From Vibrio porteresiae DSM 19223 (lineage in GTDB: Bacteria > Pseudomonadota > Gammaproteobacteria > Enterobacterales > Vibrionaceae): 64,000 nt of DNA. Below, piece by piece: positions 25,595 to 33,853 of the stretch (the stretch's first letter is position 1; the number at the start of each line of letters is the position of its first letter). The translations under genes were made by a program, and so were the position numbers. The stretch spans positions 1,488,001-1,552,000 of the forward strand of contig NZ_AP024896.1 of NCBI RefSeq assembly GCF_024347055.1. Reading direction: 5' to 3'. The notes below the pieces were generated by a model. It worked only from the letters and a program-made list of their open reading frames with translations, was not told the origin of the DNA and ran no database searches.

Positions 25595-26080
25595 TTACTT
25601 ACCTATAGAACCTAATGAACGTTCTGGATTAGTCATAGAAGTCCAGCGATTGCTTTCAACATTACAACCGTGATCATCCGACATGGTACTTAAAGAGTTG
25701 TAATTCACGTAATGGCACTGACCACTCTTGACGTGAAATTTAGTCATGCGCAGTTCAAAAAGACCGGATGCGGTACTATCACTCAATGATATTTGCTGTT
25801 TAGAAACGCCAATAACCAATAACTTTTGATGAGTGTATTTAACCAATTGACGCTGCTTTTTATTGCTCGCAAACAATTCAATCGAGTCTGTCAGCAATTC
25901 TTGCTTATGCTCAATAATAAATTGGTCAACTTGACGTTTAGCTTGAACTACATTTCCAGCATCCATTGATAGCGAAGCAGTAATAGGATAAAGATCTAAC
26001 TCAATACCAGAACGGTCTCTTACTTGGCTACATGCCATTAAGAATAATGAGAAGAGCGCGACTATAGTCATATTTTTCAT
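25595..26080 (-). CDS. CpaD/RcpB-like Tad outer-membrane lipoprotein (locus 1)
   Basis: A 161-residue lipoprotein (FSLFLMACS lipobox, Cys at 17). It lies between the secretin and tadZ, the place of rcpB/cpaD. The end DHGCNVESNRWTSMTNPERSL resembles the CpaD C-terminus (a Cys-x-V-x-x-N then NPxxL pattern), and a second Cys (SGQCHYVN) could pair with it. Overall similarity is too low to be certain by eye, but the partner gene in locus 2 has the same motif. It overlaps the secretin stop by 4 nt with a good GGAGGA site. Confidence 0.75.
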   Translation of the reverse strand: MKNMTIVALFSLFLMACSQVRDRSGIELDLYPITASLSMDAGNVVQAKRQVDQFIIEHKQELLTDSIELFASNKKQRQLVKYTHQKLLVIGVSKQQISLSDSTASGLFELRMTKFHVKSGQCHYVNYNSLSTMSDDHGCNVESNRWTSMTNPERSLGSIGK

Positions 26081-27456
26081 TGGATAAATCCTCCATCCAA
26101 TAGCAATTGACGAGCTGGATAGTTTTTATCTGTCTTTTTATCCCAAGCAAAGAAGCGTTGTAAGTTTGTGGTACGTTCAAACGCTGGCAATTTAACGTCT
26201 TGACTTTCAATCGGTTTAACTAAGCTCACAGTCGCGACAATCACCAATTCTGTTTTTCTACGCGATGTATCTGTATATCGAAACAAAGCACCTAAAATCG
26301 GGATATCACCAATGTAAGGAATTTTAGATAATGATTCGGTCTCTTCGTTATTCAGTAAGCCGCCTAATACAAAGCTTTGACCATCACCGAGCTCGATAGT
26401 GGTTTGTGCTTTACGTGTTTTTAATGCAGGCACATCATAGGTTGAATTGGAATAGGTATCATCCAGTGAACTTACTTCTGGTTGGATAGAAAGCTGAATC
26501 TTGTCATCACGTAGTACGTTAGCTGCTAAGCTCAGTTTGATGCCGTATTCTTTATAAGAAATACTGGTGCTACCATCGATGACAGTCACGACTGGCAATT
26601 CACCGCCCACTAAAAAGTTTGCATTACCACCGGAAATCACTGACATGTTAGGCTCGGCTAATATTTGCCCGACAGAATTATCTGCAATAGCATTAATAAC
26701 AGAAACAATGTCACTGGCACTAAAGCTCTTTAATGGGTTAACAAAAATACCATTACTTTGACCATCACTGTACGTCTGTAAACCAAGCTGTTCAGAAAAT
26801 GACTGGGTTACTTCAGCAATCGTCAATTTCACATTGACTTGTTTTGTCACAGCAACTTCAAGGTTATTGACTACACCTTGATACGTTTTACCCATTTTCA
26901 AGCTTTGGCTTGAACTTGATGAAGAACTAGAAGATTCTGATGAACCTGAACTGTCACTGCTACTACTCGTTAGAGCTACAGAGTTATCAGTACCACTCTT
27001 ACCAAGAAGCTCGCCAACTAATGTTTCAATATCTTGTTTTTGCTCTTCAGATGACACCGTGCCACTTAAAATCACTTGTTTGCCCAAGTTATAGATCGAA
27101 ATATCTAGCTCAGGGTAACGCAACGCGATTTGTTGTTTGATGGCCAATAGGCTTTCATTCACCACAACTGTGCGACTTAATAGCGTGTTACCATCACCAT
27201 CAAACACCAAAATAGAGGTACTACCAATGCTTTTACCAAACACCACCACTTTGTTCTTGCCGATAACTTGATAATCGGCAACCGCAGGATCGGCAATAAA
27301 AACCGAACTGATATCTTCTTTGGTTGTTAAAGCAGTAGCTTCGCCATTGGCAATATTTGTCACTTGCGCAGCAAACACGGTTGGACTAGCCACAACAATA
27401 CACAGACAGGATAAACGCATCAGCGTTTGGTATAGCCAACTATTTTTAAGTTTCAT
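26077..27456 (-). CDS. rcpA: RcpA/CpaC secretin (locus 1)
   Basis: A 459-residue outer-membrane secretin. Start ATG 27456 gives a signal peptide ending SPTVFA; an in-frame extension to 27510 overlaps rcpC and lacks support. Domains: N-terminal pilus-associated domain (residues 30-100, FIADPAVADYQVIGKNKVVVFGKSIGSTSI), BON-like N1 domain (105-155), a serine-rich linker near 164-183, and the secretin domain (about 200-430) with VLAEPNMSVISG, GELPVV and FVLGGLLNNEETESLSKIPYIGDIPILGALF. The linker is unusual and is absent from the locus 2 copy. Confidence 0.92.
   Translation of the reverse strand: MKLKNSWLYQTLMRLSCLCIVVASPTVFAAQVTNIANGEATALTTKEDISSVFIADPAVADYQVIGKNKVVVFGKSIGSTSILVFDGDGNTLLSRTVVVNESLLAIKQQIALRYPELDISIYNLGKQVILSGTVSSEEQKQDIETLVGELLGKSGTDNSVALTSSSSDSSGSSESSSSSSSSSQSLKMGKTYQGVVNNLEVAVTKQVNVKLTIAEVTQSFSEQLGLQTYSDGQSNGIFVNPLKSFSASDIVSVINAIADNSVGQILAEPNMSVISGGNANFLVGGELPVVTVIDGSTSISYKEYGIKLSLAANVLRDDKIQLSIQPEVSSLDDTYSNSTYDVPALKTRKAQTTIELGDGQSFVLGGLLNNEETESLSKIPYIGDIPILGALFRYTDTSRRKTELVIVATVSLVKPIESQDVKLPAFERTTNLQRFFAWDKKTDKNYPARQLLLDGGFIQ
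26908..26967 (-). repeat. Serine-codon run inside rcpA of locus 1
   Basis: Twenty codons here encode 17 serines, with one Asp, one Gly and one Glu. The homologous position of the locus 2 secretin has LTPTGGTLPIFTSTK. The run may be a flexible linker, and its repetitive codons could allow slippage. Confidence 0.8.
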
Positions 27457-27466
27457 TTCAAGTACT

Positions 27467-28252
27467 CTATTTAACAGATGAGTTTCCGGCGCGGAACTCA
27501 GTAATCGCATGGTAAGTTCCCATCACATCACCGGAATTCGCTGATAAGTCTTTTGCGGTAGCATTCTTAACCGTTTGGTGAACTTCTAATTGTGCAATAC
27601 GCTTGGCAATGGTGAGTGTCGATACCTGTTTAGGGGTTAACTCAAGAATTAAACTCGTTTTCTCACGTTCTTCTTTGTTTTCTTTTACTTTCTCAGTTGC
27701 TACTTTTAATACTTTAATATTCATCAAAATGGGAGCAAGAGAGACGCCTTTGTAAGAGTTTATTGAACGATCGTTCGCTAAGTTTTGTGCGGTCGACGTT
27801 AACGCTAATACATCGATATGACTGTTTGCACGGATGACTCCACCTACAATAGCATCATTGGTTGTTTCTAAAGGGAAAGCAATTCTATTTGGTTGGATAA
27901 TAAAATCGACATAATCAGAATCTTCCTGAGAAATAATATTTTCAGGATAAATAACAGCTCCTGCTAATACTGGCGCCCTAACTAATTGCCCCGTTTTAAA
28001 TGCCAGTGACTGATCTTTATCAATACCAAACTGATTCGCCTTAGCTTGCTTCCATTTCTCCACGACAACATCGGAACGAGACAGCGGTTCACCTTTTGCT
28101 AGGTCATGTTTTGCCAAATAAACTTGGATCAACTGCTCTTGCTCTTTCTGTTCTACCTGTTTTTCCGGTTTAGCTGTCGACTGATGTGTTAAGCCGTAAC
28201 CACCCGAAAAAATGGCTAATACAGCGATGAGAGTAACCACTTTAATATTCAT
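27467..28252 (-). CDS. rcpC: RcpC/CpaB pilus assembly protein (locus 1)
   Basis: A 261-residue periplasmic protein with an N-terminal anchor (VVTLIAVLAIFSGGYGL), a SAF domain (residues 45-110: VYLAKHDLAKGEPLSRSDV, LVRAPVLAGAVIYPENI) and a C-terminal RcpC domain (FIIQPNRIAFPLETTNDAIVGGVIRANSHIDVLAL, LILELTPKQVSTLTIAKRIAQLEVHQ). It connects inner and outer membrane parts of the Tad machine. It ends 10 bp before rcpA. Confidence 0.89.
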   Translation of the reverse strand: MNIKVVTLIAVLAIFSGGYGLTHQSTAKPEKQVEQKEQEQLIQVYLAKHDLAKGEPLSRSDVVVEKWKQAKANQFGIDKDQSLAFKTGQLVRAPVLAGAVIYPENIISQEDSDYVDFIIQPNRIAFPLETTNDAIVGGVIRANSHIDVLALTSTAQNLANDRSINSYKGVSLAPILMNIKVLKVATEKVKENKEEREKTSLILELTPKQVSTLTIAKRIAQLEVHQTVKNATAKDLSANSGDVMGTYHAITEFRAGNSSVK

Positions 28253-28280
28253 AATATAACCGATAAAATATAGAGTTTAT

Positions 28281-28733
28281 TTAATGCGTTATTGCTGTAA
28301 GAAATAGGCCAAAGCCGAAACTGATGCAGATAGGTACGGCATAAGGAACGCCTTTAGTTTTCAGTTTGCATTGCGGCCAAATTTTATCGCCTAGCCATAG
28401 CCCGATCCCTAGAATCCCACCCAAAGCAAACATCAACATAAAACAGAGCAATAACCATTGATGGTCGATAATTGGGATAAGGACAAACAGCAGCTTTATA
28501 TCACCCGCCCCACAGAGCCCTGCGCTGAACATAATGACCCCGAGCACAAGTACTGTTAGAGCAACAGAAAATGATATGAGATCAAAATGTTGCTTAATCA
28601 AAAAACATGCGATAGCTGCAAGCAAAACAATCGCTTTATTACTGATAATTCTGTTTAGACAATCAGATATAACAATATAAAGCAAATTAAGGACTAATAT
28701 ACTGTATATCAGTCCTTCCAAATTAACTATCAT
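28281..28733 (-). CDS. tadV: TadV/CpaA prepilin peptidase (locus 1)
   Basis: A 150-residue type IV prepilin peptidase of the short A24A class without the methylase half. The two catalytic aspartates are Asp24 (VISDCLNR) and Asp78 (GAGDIK). Several membrane helices fill the rest. It cleaves Flp and the TadE/F pseudopilins. The gene lies 21 bp after flp. Confidence 0.91.
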   Translation of the reverse strand: MIVNLEGLIYSILVLNLLYIVISDCLNRIISNKAIVLLAAIACFLIKQHFDLISFSVALTVLVLGVIMFSAGLCGAGDIKLLFVLIPIIDHQWLLLCFMLMFALGGILGIGLWLGDKIWPQCKLKTKGVPYAVPICISFGFGLFLTAITH

Positions 28734-28754
28734 TAAAATAACAGTTAAAATTTA

Positions 28755-28961
28755 TTAAATACTAGAAGCGCTAGAAATCTTATTGCTAATAGTGGTCATC
28801 GCGCCTGTTAACGCACCTTTAAGAGTACCGTTAAACATAGTATAAACAATTGCAGAAATTGCCACACCAATAATTGCGTATTCAATTGCAGTTACACCGC
28901 GTTTGTCTTGAGCAAAAGCAACGATATTTGAGTAAAGTTTGCAGCTTAGATTCATCAACAT
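28755..28961 (-). CDS. flp: Flp-family major pilin (locus 1)
   Basis: A 68-residue prepilin. A 22-residue leader ends DKRG, followed by the Flp motif VTAIEYAIIGVAISAIVYTMF with Glu27 and Tyr28, then a short C-terminal part. The start is ATG 28961 (AGGAT upstream); the longer frame to 29042 is non-coding leader. It is the single pilin gene of this locus, shorter at the C-terminus than the three flp genes of locus 2. Confidence 0.92.
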   Translation of the reverse strand: MLMNLSCKLYSNIVAFAQDKRGVTAIEYAIIGVAISAIVYTMFNGTLKGALTGAMTTISNKISSASSI

Positions 28962-29552
28962 TTTAATATCCTTAAATTTAACTAATTCAATTTTTATTTT
29001 TTGATCCACACTTCTCTTTACTAACCTGTAACGGAAAATCAAGACAAAGCATCCCCTACAAGTGTTGTAGTCAACTAACTTGCTAGTGTGTTTTAGATCA
29101 TGTGATCCAGTGACGACCTTCGCTATCCACCTAAAAAACGTATGAGGTGAGATTGTGTCAACAAAATGTCAGCGTTTGGACAACTGGATTGCGCAAGCAT
29201 AATTTGCAATGAGTTTGATGAATAGCAAAAACTATCGAGAAACTTAGTGAGTTGATTTATTTTCTCAAAAATAAGACATTTTTCATGACAAAATAGACTA
29301 TACGATACAGCTGCATAGTATATTCAATGAATACACACTCTTTAAATTTCAATACTATAAGTTAAAGCGTGTCAGAATCAGGAAGGTAATTACAGAAGCA
29401 ATTCTCACCAACGAGAGAATCGTCAGGATAAAAGATTGCTTTAAAATCACCAATAGTGGGTATTGCATTATTACTGTTTTTAGAACTATCACTATTGTGC
29501 GGGCGACGGACAATAACATAAAAAACTGAACGAAGATAACTATTTGATATAT
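28962..29552. other. Spacer between the two Tad loci, promoter region of locus 1
   Basis: This 591-bp AT-rich stretch separates the last gene of locus 2 from the flp of locus 1 and should contain the locus 1 promoter. It holds small inverted repeats (CTACAA-GTG-TTGTAG at 29056-29070; ATTCTC/GAGAGAAT near 29400) but no convincing open frame and no clear sigma-54 site. Confidence 0.6.
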
Positions 29553-29939
29553 TTATTCACCATCGCATCTAGCGATAATCTTCCCAACAAAGGCATTAAC
29601 TCCATCATAGGCACCAAAACCCGATACTGTTTTGGTATAGAGAACCTTATTGATTTGGGGGTCAAGCAACCAAGTTTCAGCAATACCTTGCGTAGCATTA
29701 CTCATCGTACAGAGCAAGGAATAGAGGCTAAGTTGCTGGCATTGATACTGATTTGAGGAAACACGACTCTGCTTACCTTCGATCTCGACCATAATTCGTC
29801 CCGCACTGGATTGGTCCGGTGCCACTATGTAATTGTCAGCCTTTCTTGCTCCTATTCCTTGTAATCCATTGATAACAAAGCAAGATGCAAATACAGGATT
29901 GGATGTTAATAGGAGAAGTACAACAATGAGCCATTTCAT
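29553..29939 (-). CDS. Small secreted protein, last gene of Tad locus 2
   Basis: A 128-residue protein with signal peptide MKWLIVVLLLLTSNPVFA and Cys residues near 20, 67, 77 and 125. I do not recognise a family. It has no counterpart in locus 1, lies beyond a hairpin after the ompA-like gene and has a strong AAGGAGG about 29 nt before its ATG, which is too far for normal use. It could be an accessory pilus-surface or periplasmic factor. Confidence 0.6.
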   Translation of the reverse strand: MKWLIVVLLLLTSNPVFASCFVINGLQGIGARKADNYIVAPDQSSAGRIMVEIEGKQSRVSSNQYQCQQLSLYSLLCTMSNATQGIAETWLLDPQINKVLYTKTVSGFGAYDGVNAFVGKIIARCDGE

Positions 29940-29977
29940 AAAAAGGGTCTTTTCGTATCGACGACCTCCTTATGTGG

Positions 29978-30003
29978 CAAAGGGAACCGATTGGTTCCCT
30001 TTG
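29978..30003 (-). terminator. Stem-loop after the ompA-like gene of Tad locus 2
   Basis: CAAAGGGAACC at 29978-29988 and its exact complement at 29993-30003 form an 11-bp stem with a 4-nt loop. The T-tract is short, so it may be a partial terminator that lets some transcription reach the small secreted gene. Confidence 0.65.
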
Positions 30004-30026
30004 TTTAGCAATGAGATGATGACAGA

Positions 30027-30653
30027 CTATTTTGCAGAACGGTCATCGAAGATCACTTCTACCCGGCGGTTATAGGCTCTACCAGTCTCTGTTGCATTAT
30101 CATTCGTAGGATAAGACTCTCCACGGCTACTTGACGTCAGCATTATATTGTCTCCTTGTTGCGTCGCCTGTTTCACCACTTCATCCGCACGCTTTTGTCC
30201 TAACTTTTGATTGTATTTATCCGATCCCAAATTATCGGTATGTCCAACGACTGAAACATTCGGGGTATTGGATAAAGCAGCTACCAATCGAGCAAAGATC
30301 ATTTTGTCCTCGTCAGTCAGTTTTCGACTATCAAATTCAAAGTGAAAACGCGCAATACTTTGGCCTGACTTCCAATATCCTTGGCTTAGAAAGTAACTTA
30401 AGCATTTGGGTGGAATCACATCAGGCTCGATATGTTGCATGATCCATTCTTGGTCGATTTTTGCATCGTGACCTGCAGTTTGTAATGTGTTTCCTGGATA
30501 CATTTCGATCCGTTGCGGTGTGCCGACGGATAACTCATACCCTTGCATATTGCTATTTTTATTGCACAAGAAGGAATATAAAGAATGCGGCTCAGCTCCG
30601 ACACTAAGCGATGTAGATATGAGCGCAAGTGCTAGCGAAGTTCGTTTAAACAT
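30027..30653 (-). CDS. OmpA-family peptidoglycan-binding protein of Tad locus 2
   Basis: A 208-residue counterpart of the locus 1 protein: signal peptide ending SVGA, N-terminal Cys-containing domain (SFLCNKNSN and PPKCLSYFLSQGYW), and an OmpA C-domain from about residue 95 (NVSVVGHTDNLGSDKYNQKL, QKRADEVV). It is clearly homologous along its whole length. It lies 18 bp after tadG of this locus. Confidence 0.87.
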   Translation of the reverse strand: MFKRTSLALALISTSLSVGAEPHSLYSFLCNKNSNMQGYELSVGTPQRIEMYPGNTLQTAGHDAKIDQEWIMQHIEPDVIPPKCLSYFLSQGYWKSGQSIARFHFEFDSRKLTDEDKMIFARLVAALSNTPNVSVVGHTDNLGSDKYNQKLGQKRADEVVKQATQQGDNIMLTSSSRGESYPTNDNATETGRAYNRRVEVIFDDRSAK

Positions 30654-30671
30654 AATTAACCTTATCTACCT

Positions 30672-32009
30672 TTAGTTGGACGGTGCAAGATCCGATGGCT
30701 CTAGTCGTCCCATCTCATCTGCTACAAGTTCTAATATTTTGTTTTTGATTGAGTCTTTATCGGTTGCGTCATACACGTTCTGTTCACCCACACAGTTTTT
30801 CATCTGCGGGTAATTCGAAATCGTATAACCAAAGCCGATAGCAAACATACGTGACTTCACTGTCTCCCCTTCAGAAGTCAATCGGGTATTTAATTCGTCC
30901 GTGATCGCTGAACACAGTCCATTAGAGACCAAGGAATCGGTGATCTGCTCGTAGCTGTTCATCCCATCGGAGAGAATAATGAACAGTCGACGAGAGTTGT
31001 CACCTGCAGCGGCAACTTGCGCCCCACGAATCAGCCCAGCATAAAATGCTGTTGTTCCTGAAGGAGTGAATTGATTCACTTCACTCACAAATGTCGAAAA
31101 ATCATTAGTCAGACCTAATGTATAAAAGTGTAAGCTGCTGGTAACTCCAGTGGCTGCATAAGCAGATTCATCGAAAATGTTACTTATCGTTGCATAGGGA
31201 TCAACGTATTCAGATTGGCTGTAACACCAACCACTGTTTTTTGGATAAACGTTACCGTTAGATTCTTTATCACGATCACAAATTAAATAGGAGTAGGCAT
31301 AATAATAGTGTCGATTCGTACAATAAAAACTATTACAAACTCTTGTGGTATAACCGGTGCCCGGAAATACAAAGCCATCAAAACCAATAAATGAAATTTG
31401 GCTGTTTGTACCTGTGTTTTGGTTATATTCAGCAAGGGTACTTGAAACCGTACTAATAATATCCTTCAGTTCAATATACTTAGCATCCCGATCAGAACTG
31501 ACCGATTCTTGCATTGATCCTGAAAAATCGGAGATTAAGATAACATCTACCGATTTTGAGTTGTACTTACGCACAGCTGAAGTACTGGCTATATCGACGG
31601 ATTCTCCAAAGCCATTTGAAATCCCGCTGCTTGGGAACCAAGTTGGTTCACTGATAGTCAACTTGATGTCATATTCGAAAAACTGTTTGGTCGCTAATGC
31701 GGATAAATCGCACTTAGGATTGTCATCACATGGAATAACATTGGTTTCTACATATTCAATGGTCGCATTAGGGAAAAAGTAATCTACATAATTATTTACA
31801 ATCGCGTTGCGAGTCGATTCCGAGCTAGCGTTCTGCCCAGACATAGCAAGCGCCATCACTTCCGTTGCTTCATCTAAACGAGCTTTGTTTTGCAATGCAC
31901 GAGCACCATCTAGGCCGAGAACAAAAACGCCAAAAAGCATCGGAATAAACAAAACGAACAGCAATGCTGCGTGTCCTTGTTGTTTATTAAACCTTATCTG
32001 TTTTTTCAT
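30672..32009 (-). CDS. tadG: TadG, vWA-domain pilus protein (Tad locus 2)
   Basis: A 445-residue TadG with anchor GHAALLFVLFIPMLFGVFVL, a Cys pair near residues 94-100 and a vWA domain with DFSGS at 161-165 and GTTAFYAGL near 310. The C-terminus (KNKILELVADEMGRLEPSD) matches the locus 1 copies; the mid-part has its own Cys-rich loop (TRVCNSFYCTNRHYYY). It starts 3 bp after tadF. Confidence 0.88.
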   Translation of the reverse strand: MKKQIRFNKQQGHAALLFVLFIPMLFGVFVLGLDGARALQNKARLDEATEVMALAMSGQNASSESTRNAIVNNYVDYFFPNATIEYVETNVIPCDDNPKCDLSALATKQFFEYDIKLTISEPTWFPSSGISNGFGESVDIASTSAVRKYNSKSVDVILISDFSGSMQESVSSDRDAKYIELKDIISTVSSTLAEYNQNTGTNSQISFIGFDGFVFPGTGYTTRVCNSFYCTNRHYYYAYSYLICDRDKESNGNVYPKNSGWCYSQSEYVDPYATISNIFDESAYAATGVTSSLHFYTLGLTNDFSTFVSEVNQFTPSGTTAFYAGLIRGAQVAAAGDNSRRLFIILSDGMNSYEQITDSLVSNGLCSAITDELNTRLTSEGETVKSRMFAIGFGYTISNYPQMKNCVGEQNVYDATDKDSIKNKILELVADEMGRLEPSDLAPSN

Positions 32010-32012
32010 ATT

Positions 32013-32573
32013 TTACCGTGCCAACGTAAACGCATTTGCTGCAACCAACGAATAATCTTTACCAAACAAACTGCCAAACCAATTTGTACTTCGATAACAG
32101 AGAGTGACTTGATATAAAGTAGCTGAGCGTCCCCACGACGTTTGAAATAGCAAATTCACGCCAGGAGTAACTCCAGGGCAGGCAAGTCCAACCCCCAATG
32201 TCGTCGCGCTGTTCCAGTTCGACACTTCAATCAGCTGATTACCCAAACCGTAGTAACTGCGCTGTCTTACTTTCAAATCAAAGCCGAAATCATTTTGATC
32301 AAAATGTCCCATAGACCGATTTAACGAGTTCACTACGATTTGATAGGCCTCTTTGGCCTGATCATCATCGACGGCATACTCTTCTTCTTCGAAAAGCTGT
32401 GTTCGCTCTTTTATGACACTCGCGATTGAATAAGAAAGACGTTCCAATTTTCCTTTCATGCTCAGTTTCATAATCAAATCACCGGTAAATACAATCAGCA
32501 GTGACAAAAACACACCGACAATCGAAAATTCCACCGTGAAATTGCCACGTTGTTTAATCAATGGAGAATTCAT
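32013..32573 (-). CDS. tadF: TadF, pseudopilin-like Tad protein (locus 2)
   Basis: A 186-residue protein with RGNFTVEFSIVGVFLSLLIVFTGDLI as processed helix, and a globular part with a Cys pair (LACPGVT and VTLCYRST). It closely resembles the locus 1 TadF, especially in residues 8-75. ATG start with AGGAATA upstream; it overlaps tadE by 20 nt, exactly as in locus 1. Confidence 0.85.
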   Translation of the reverse strand: MNSPLIKQRGNFTVEFSIVGVFLSLLIVFTGDLIMKLSMKGKLERLSYSIASVIKERTQLFEEEEYAVDDDQAKEAYQIVVNSLNRSMGHFDQNDFGFDLKVRQRSYYGLGNQLIEVSNWNSATTLGVGLACPGVTPGVNLLFQTSWGRSATLYQVTLCYRSTNWFGSLFGKDYSLVAANAFTLAR

Positions 32574-33078
32574 CGCGTTGATATTCCTGTATTACAATTG
32601 CTTCGCGGGTAAACATCGATTCAGTATCAAAGAAGTAACTAAAAATATGAGGCGCCATATAGTCCACTCGGTAAATAGCGATGGACGATCCTGTCGCGGT
32701 CCCACATTCAATACTGATATCCTCACTCTCTTCATCAGGTGCACATTTTTCCGTCACGGCAGAAAGCTCAGTGAAACTGGTTAAATAGCGCACACTAAAA
32801 CGAAACTGGGTGACATCAATGACAGACGCCCACACGCTGTCCTCCTTGGCGAGCATTTCTTCAAAGTCGCCTAAGAATTCCGTGGTACTTGCCAATCGTT
32901 TACTGTGCAAAGAGGCTTGGGCAATCGCCATATCCCCCAACCCAGAAACATAAGATAAGAAGGCAATTTCAACCCAAAAAGCACACATCAGCCAAAAGAA
33001 GATAAAGCCCATCGCAAACTCAATGGTCGCAGTGCCTTTTTGCACTTTGGCCGTTAAAACCGCTTTAACGTTTTTCAC
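32554..33078 (-). CDS. tadE: TadE, pseudopilin-like Tad protein (locus 2)
   Basis: About 174 residues. I choose the GTG at 33078 (VKNVKAVLTAKVQKG) because AGGAGGA stands 6 nt before it; the longer frame to 33129 runs into tadD without a ribosome site. The processed helix is TATIEFAMGFIFFWLMCAFWVE. Two Cys (EKCAPDE and IECGTAT) match those of the locus 1 TadE. Confidence 0.83.
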   Translation of the reverse strand: MKNVKAVLTAKVQKGTATIEFAMGFIFFWLMCAFWVEIAFLSYVSGLGDMAIAQASLHSKRLASTTEFLGDFEEMLAKEDSVWASVIDVTQFRFSVRYLTSFTELSAVTEKCAPDEESEDISIECGTATGSSIAIYRVDYMAPHIFSYFFDTESMFTREAIVIQEYQRDEFSID

Positions 33079-33853
33079 TGAGTTCCTCCTGTTGTTTTTC
33101 AGGGGAACCCAGTACTGCCCGTTTGACATCCGATAACTTCAAGGCTTTCAAATTGGCAAATAGCTTATTTCGCTGCTCTGGCGACAGCGTTGTGGTTAAC
33201 CTAGTAAAACCGCCCATATCACCCAATTTTGCATATACGATGGCTAAATTTGCTTTAATCCTCTGGCTACCATTGGCGTTGGAGAAATACATTGGTTCAA
33301 GGAGATCCTTGGCAGTAAAATAGTGTTGCTGCAATATAGCCACTAACGCCAAATTATTTTTCACGGTGATATCATCATCCATAAATACACGGGCTTGCAA
33401 AAACCGCTGCTTAGCTTGATAAAATTCACCCCGGTAACAATCATTGATACCCAGCAAATTCAATACATCAGCTTCTCGCGGATTAAGGCGATTTGCCTGA
33501 GTCAAATATCGATTAGCACGATCCAAGTCACCCAAATTCAAATAGGACTTTCCAGCCAAGTAATTGACATCAAATGACTCCTTTTTGGTGTTGAGCAATG
33601 GTTCTAAATAAAAAATTGCCGAATGAAAATCTGCTGTTTCGACATAAGCTCGAATCAACTTTATCCGTGTAGCAAAATCTTCTTTGGCCAATAATTGTGA
33701 TTTATAAAAAGTAATCAGCTTTTGGTAGTTTTTGCTGCTTAACAATACTTTTTCTTGCGTCTGTGTATCGATACCACCATTACGTTTACCCGAGGTCGCA
33801 ACACACCCAGATAAACTGATCAGTAATAAAGTCACCACGATCATTTTGCTCAT
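33065..33853 (-). CDS. tadD: TadD, TPR lipoprotein of Tad locus 2
   Basis: A 262-residue lipoprotein (LLLISLSGC lipobox, Cys at 17) with TPR helices over about residues 40-230 (SAIFYLEPLL, AGKSYLNLGDLDRANRYLTQA, LNLLGINDCYRGEFYQAKQRFL). It shares the layout of the locus 1 TadD, and its start abuts the tadC stop (1-nt overlap). Confidence 0.87.
   Translation of the reverse strand: MSKMIVVTLLLISLSGCVATSGKRNGGIDTQTQEKVLLSSKNYQKLITFYKSQLLAKEDFATRIKLIRAYVETADFHSAIFYLEPLLNTKKESFDVNYLAGKSYLNLGDLDRANRYLTQANRLNPREADVLNLLGINDCYRGEFYQAKQRFLQARVFMDDDITVKNNLALVAILQQHYFTAKDLLEPMYFSNANGSQRIKANLAIVYAKLGDMGGFTRLTTTLSPEQRNKLFANLKALKLSDVKRAVLGSPEKQQEELSEKR

Noticed and set aside
29544..29756. Plus-strand open frame of 70 codons at the end of Tad locus 2
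   Set aside because: Antisense to the small secreted protein, which has a clear signal peptide; no ribosome site.
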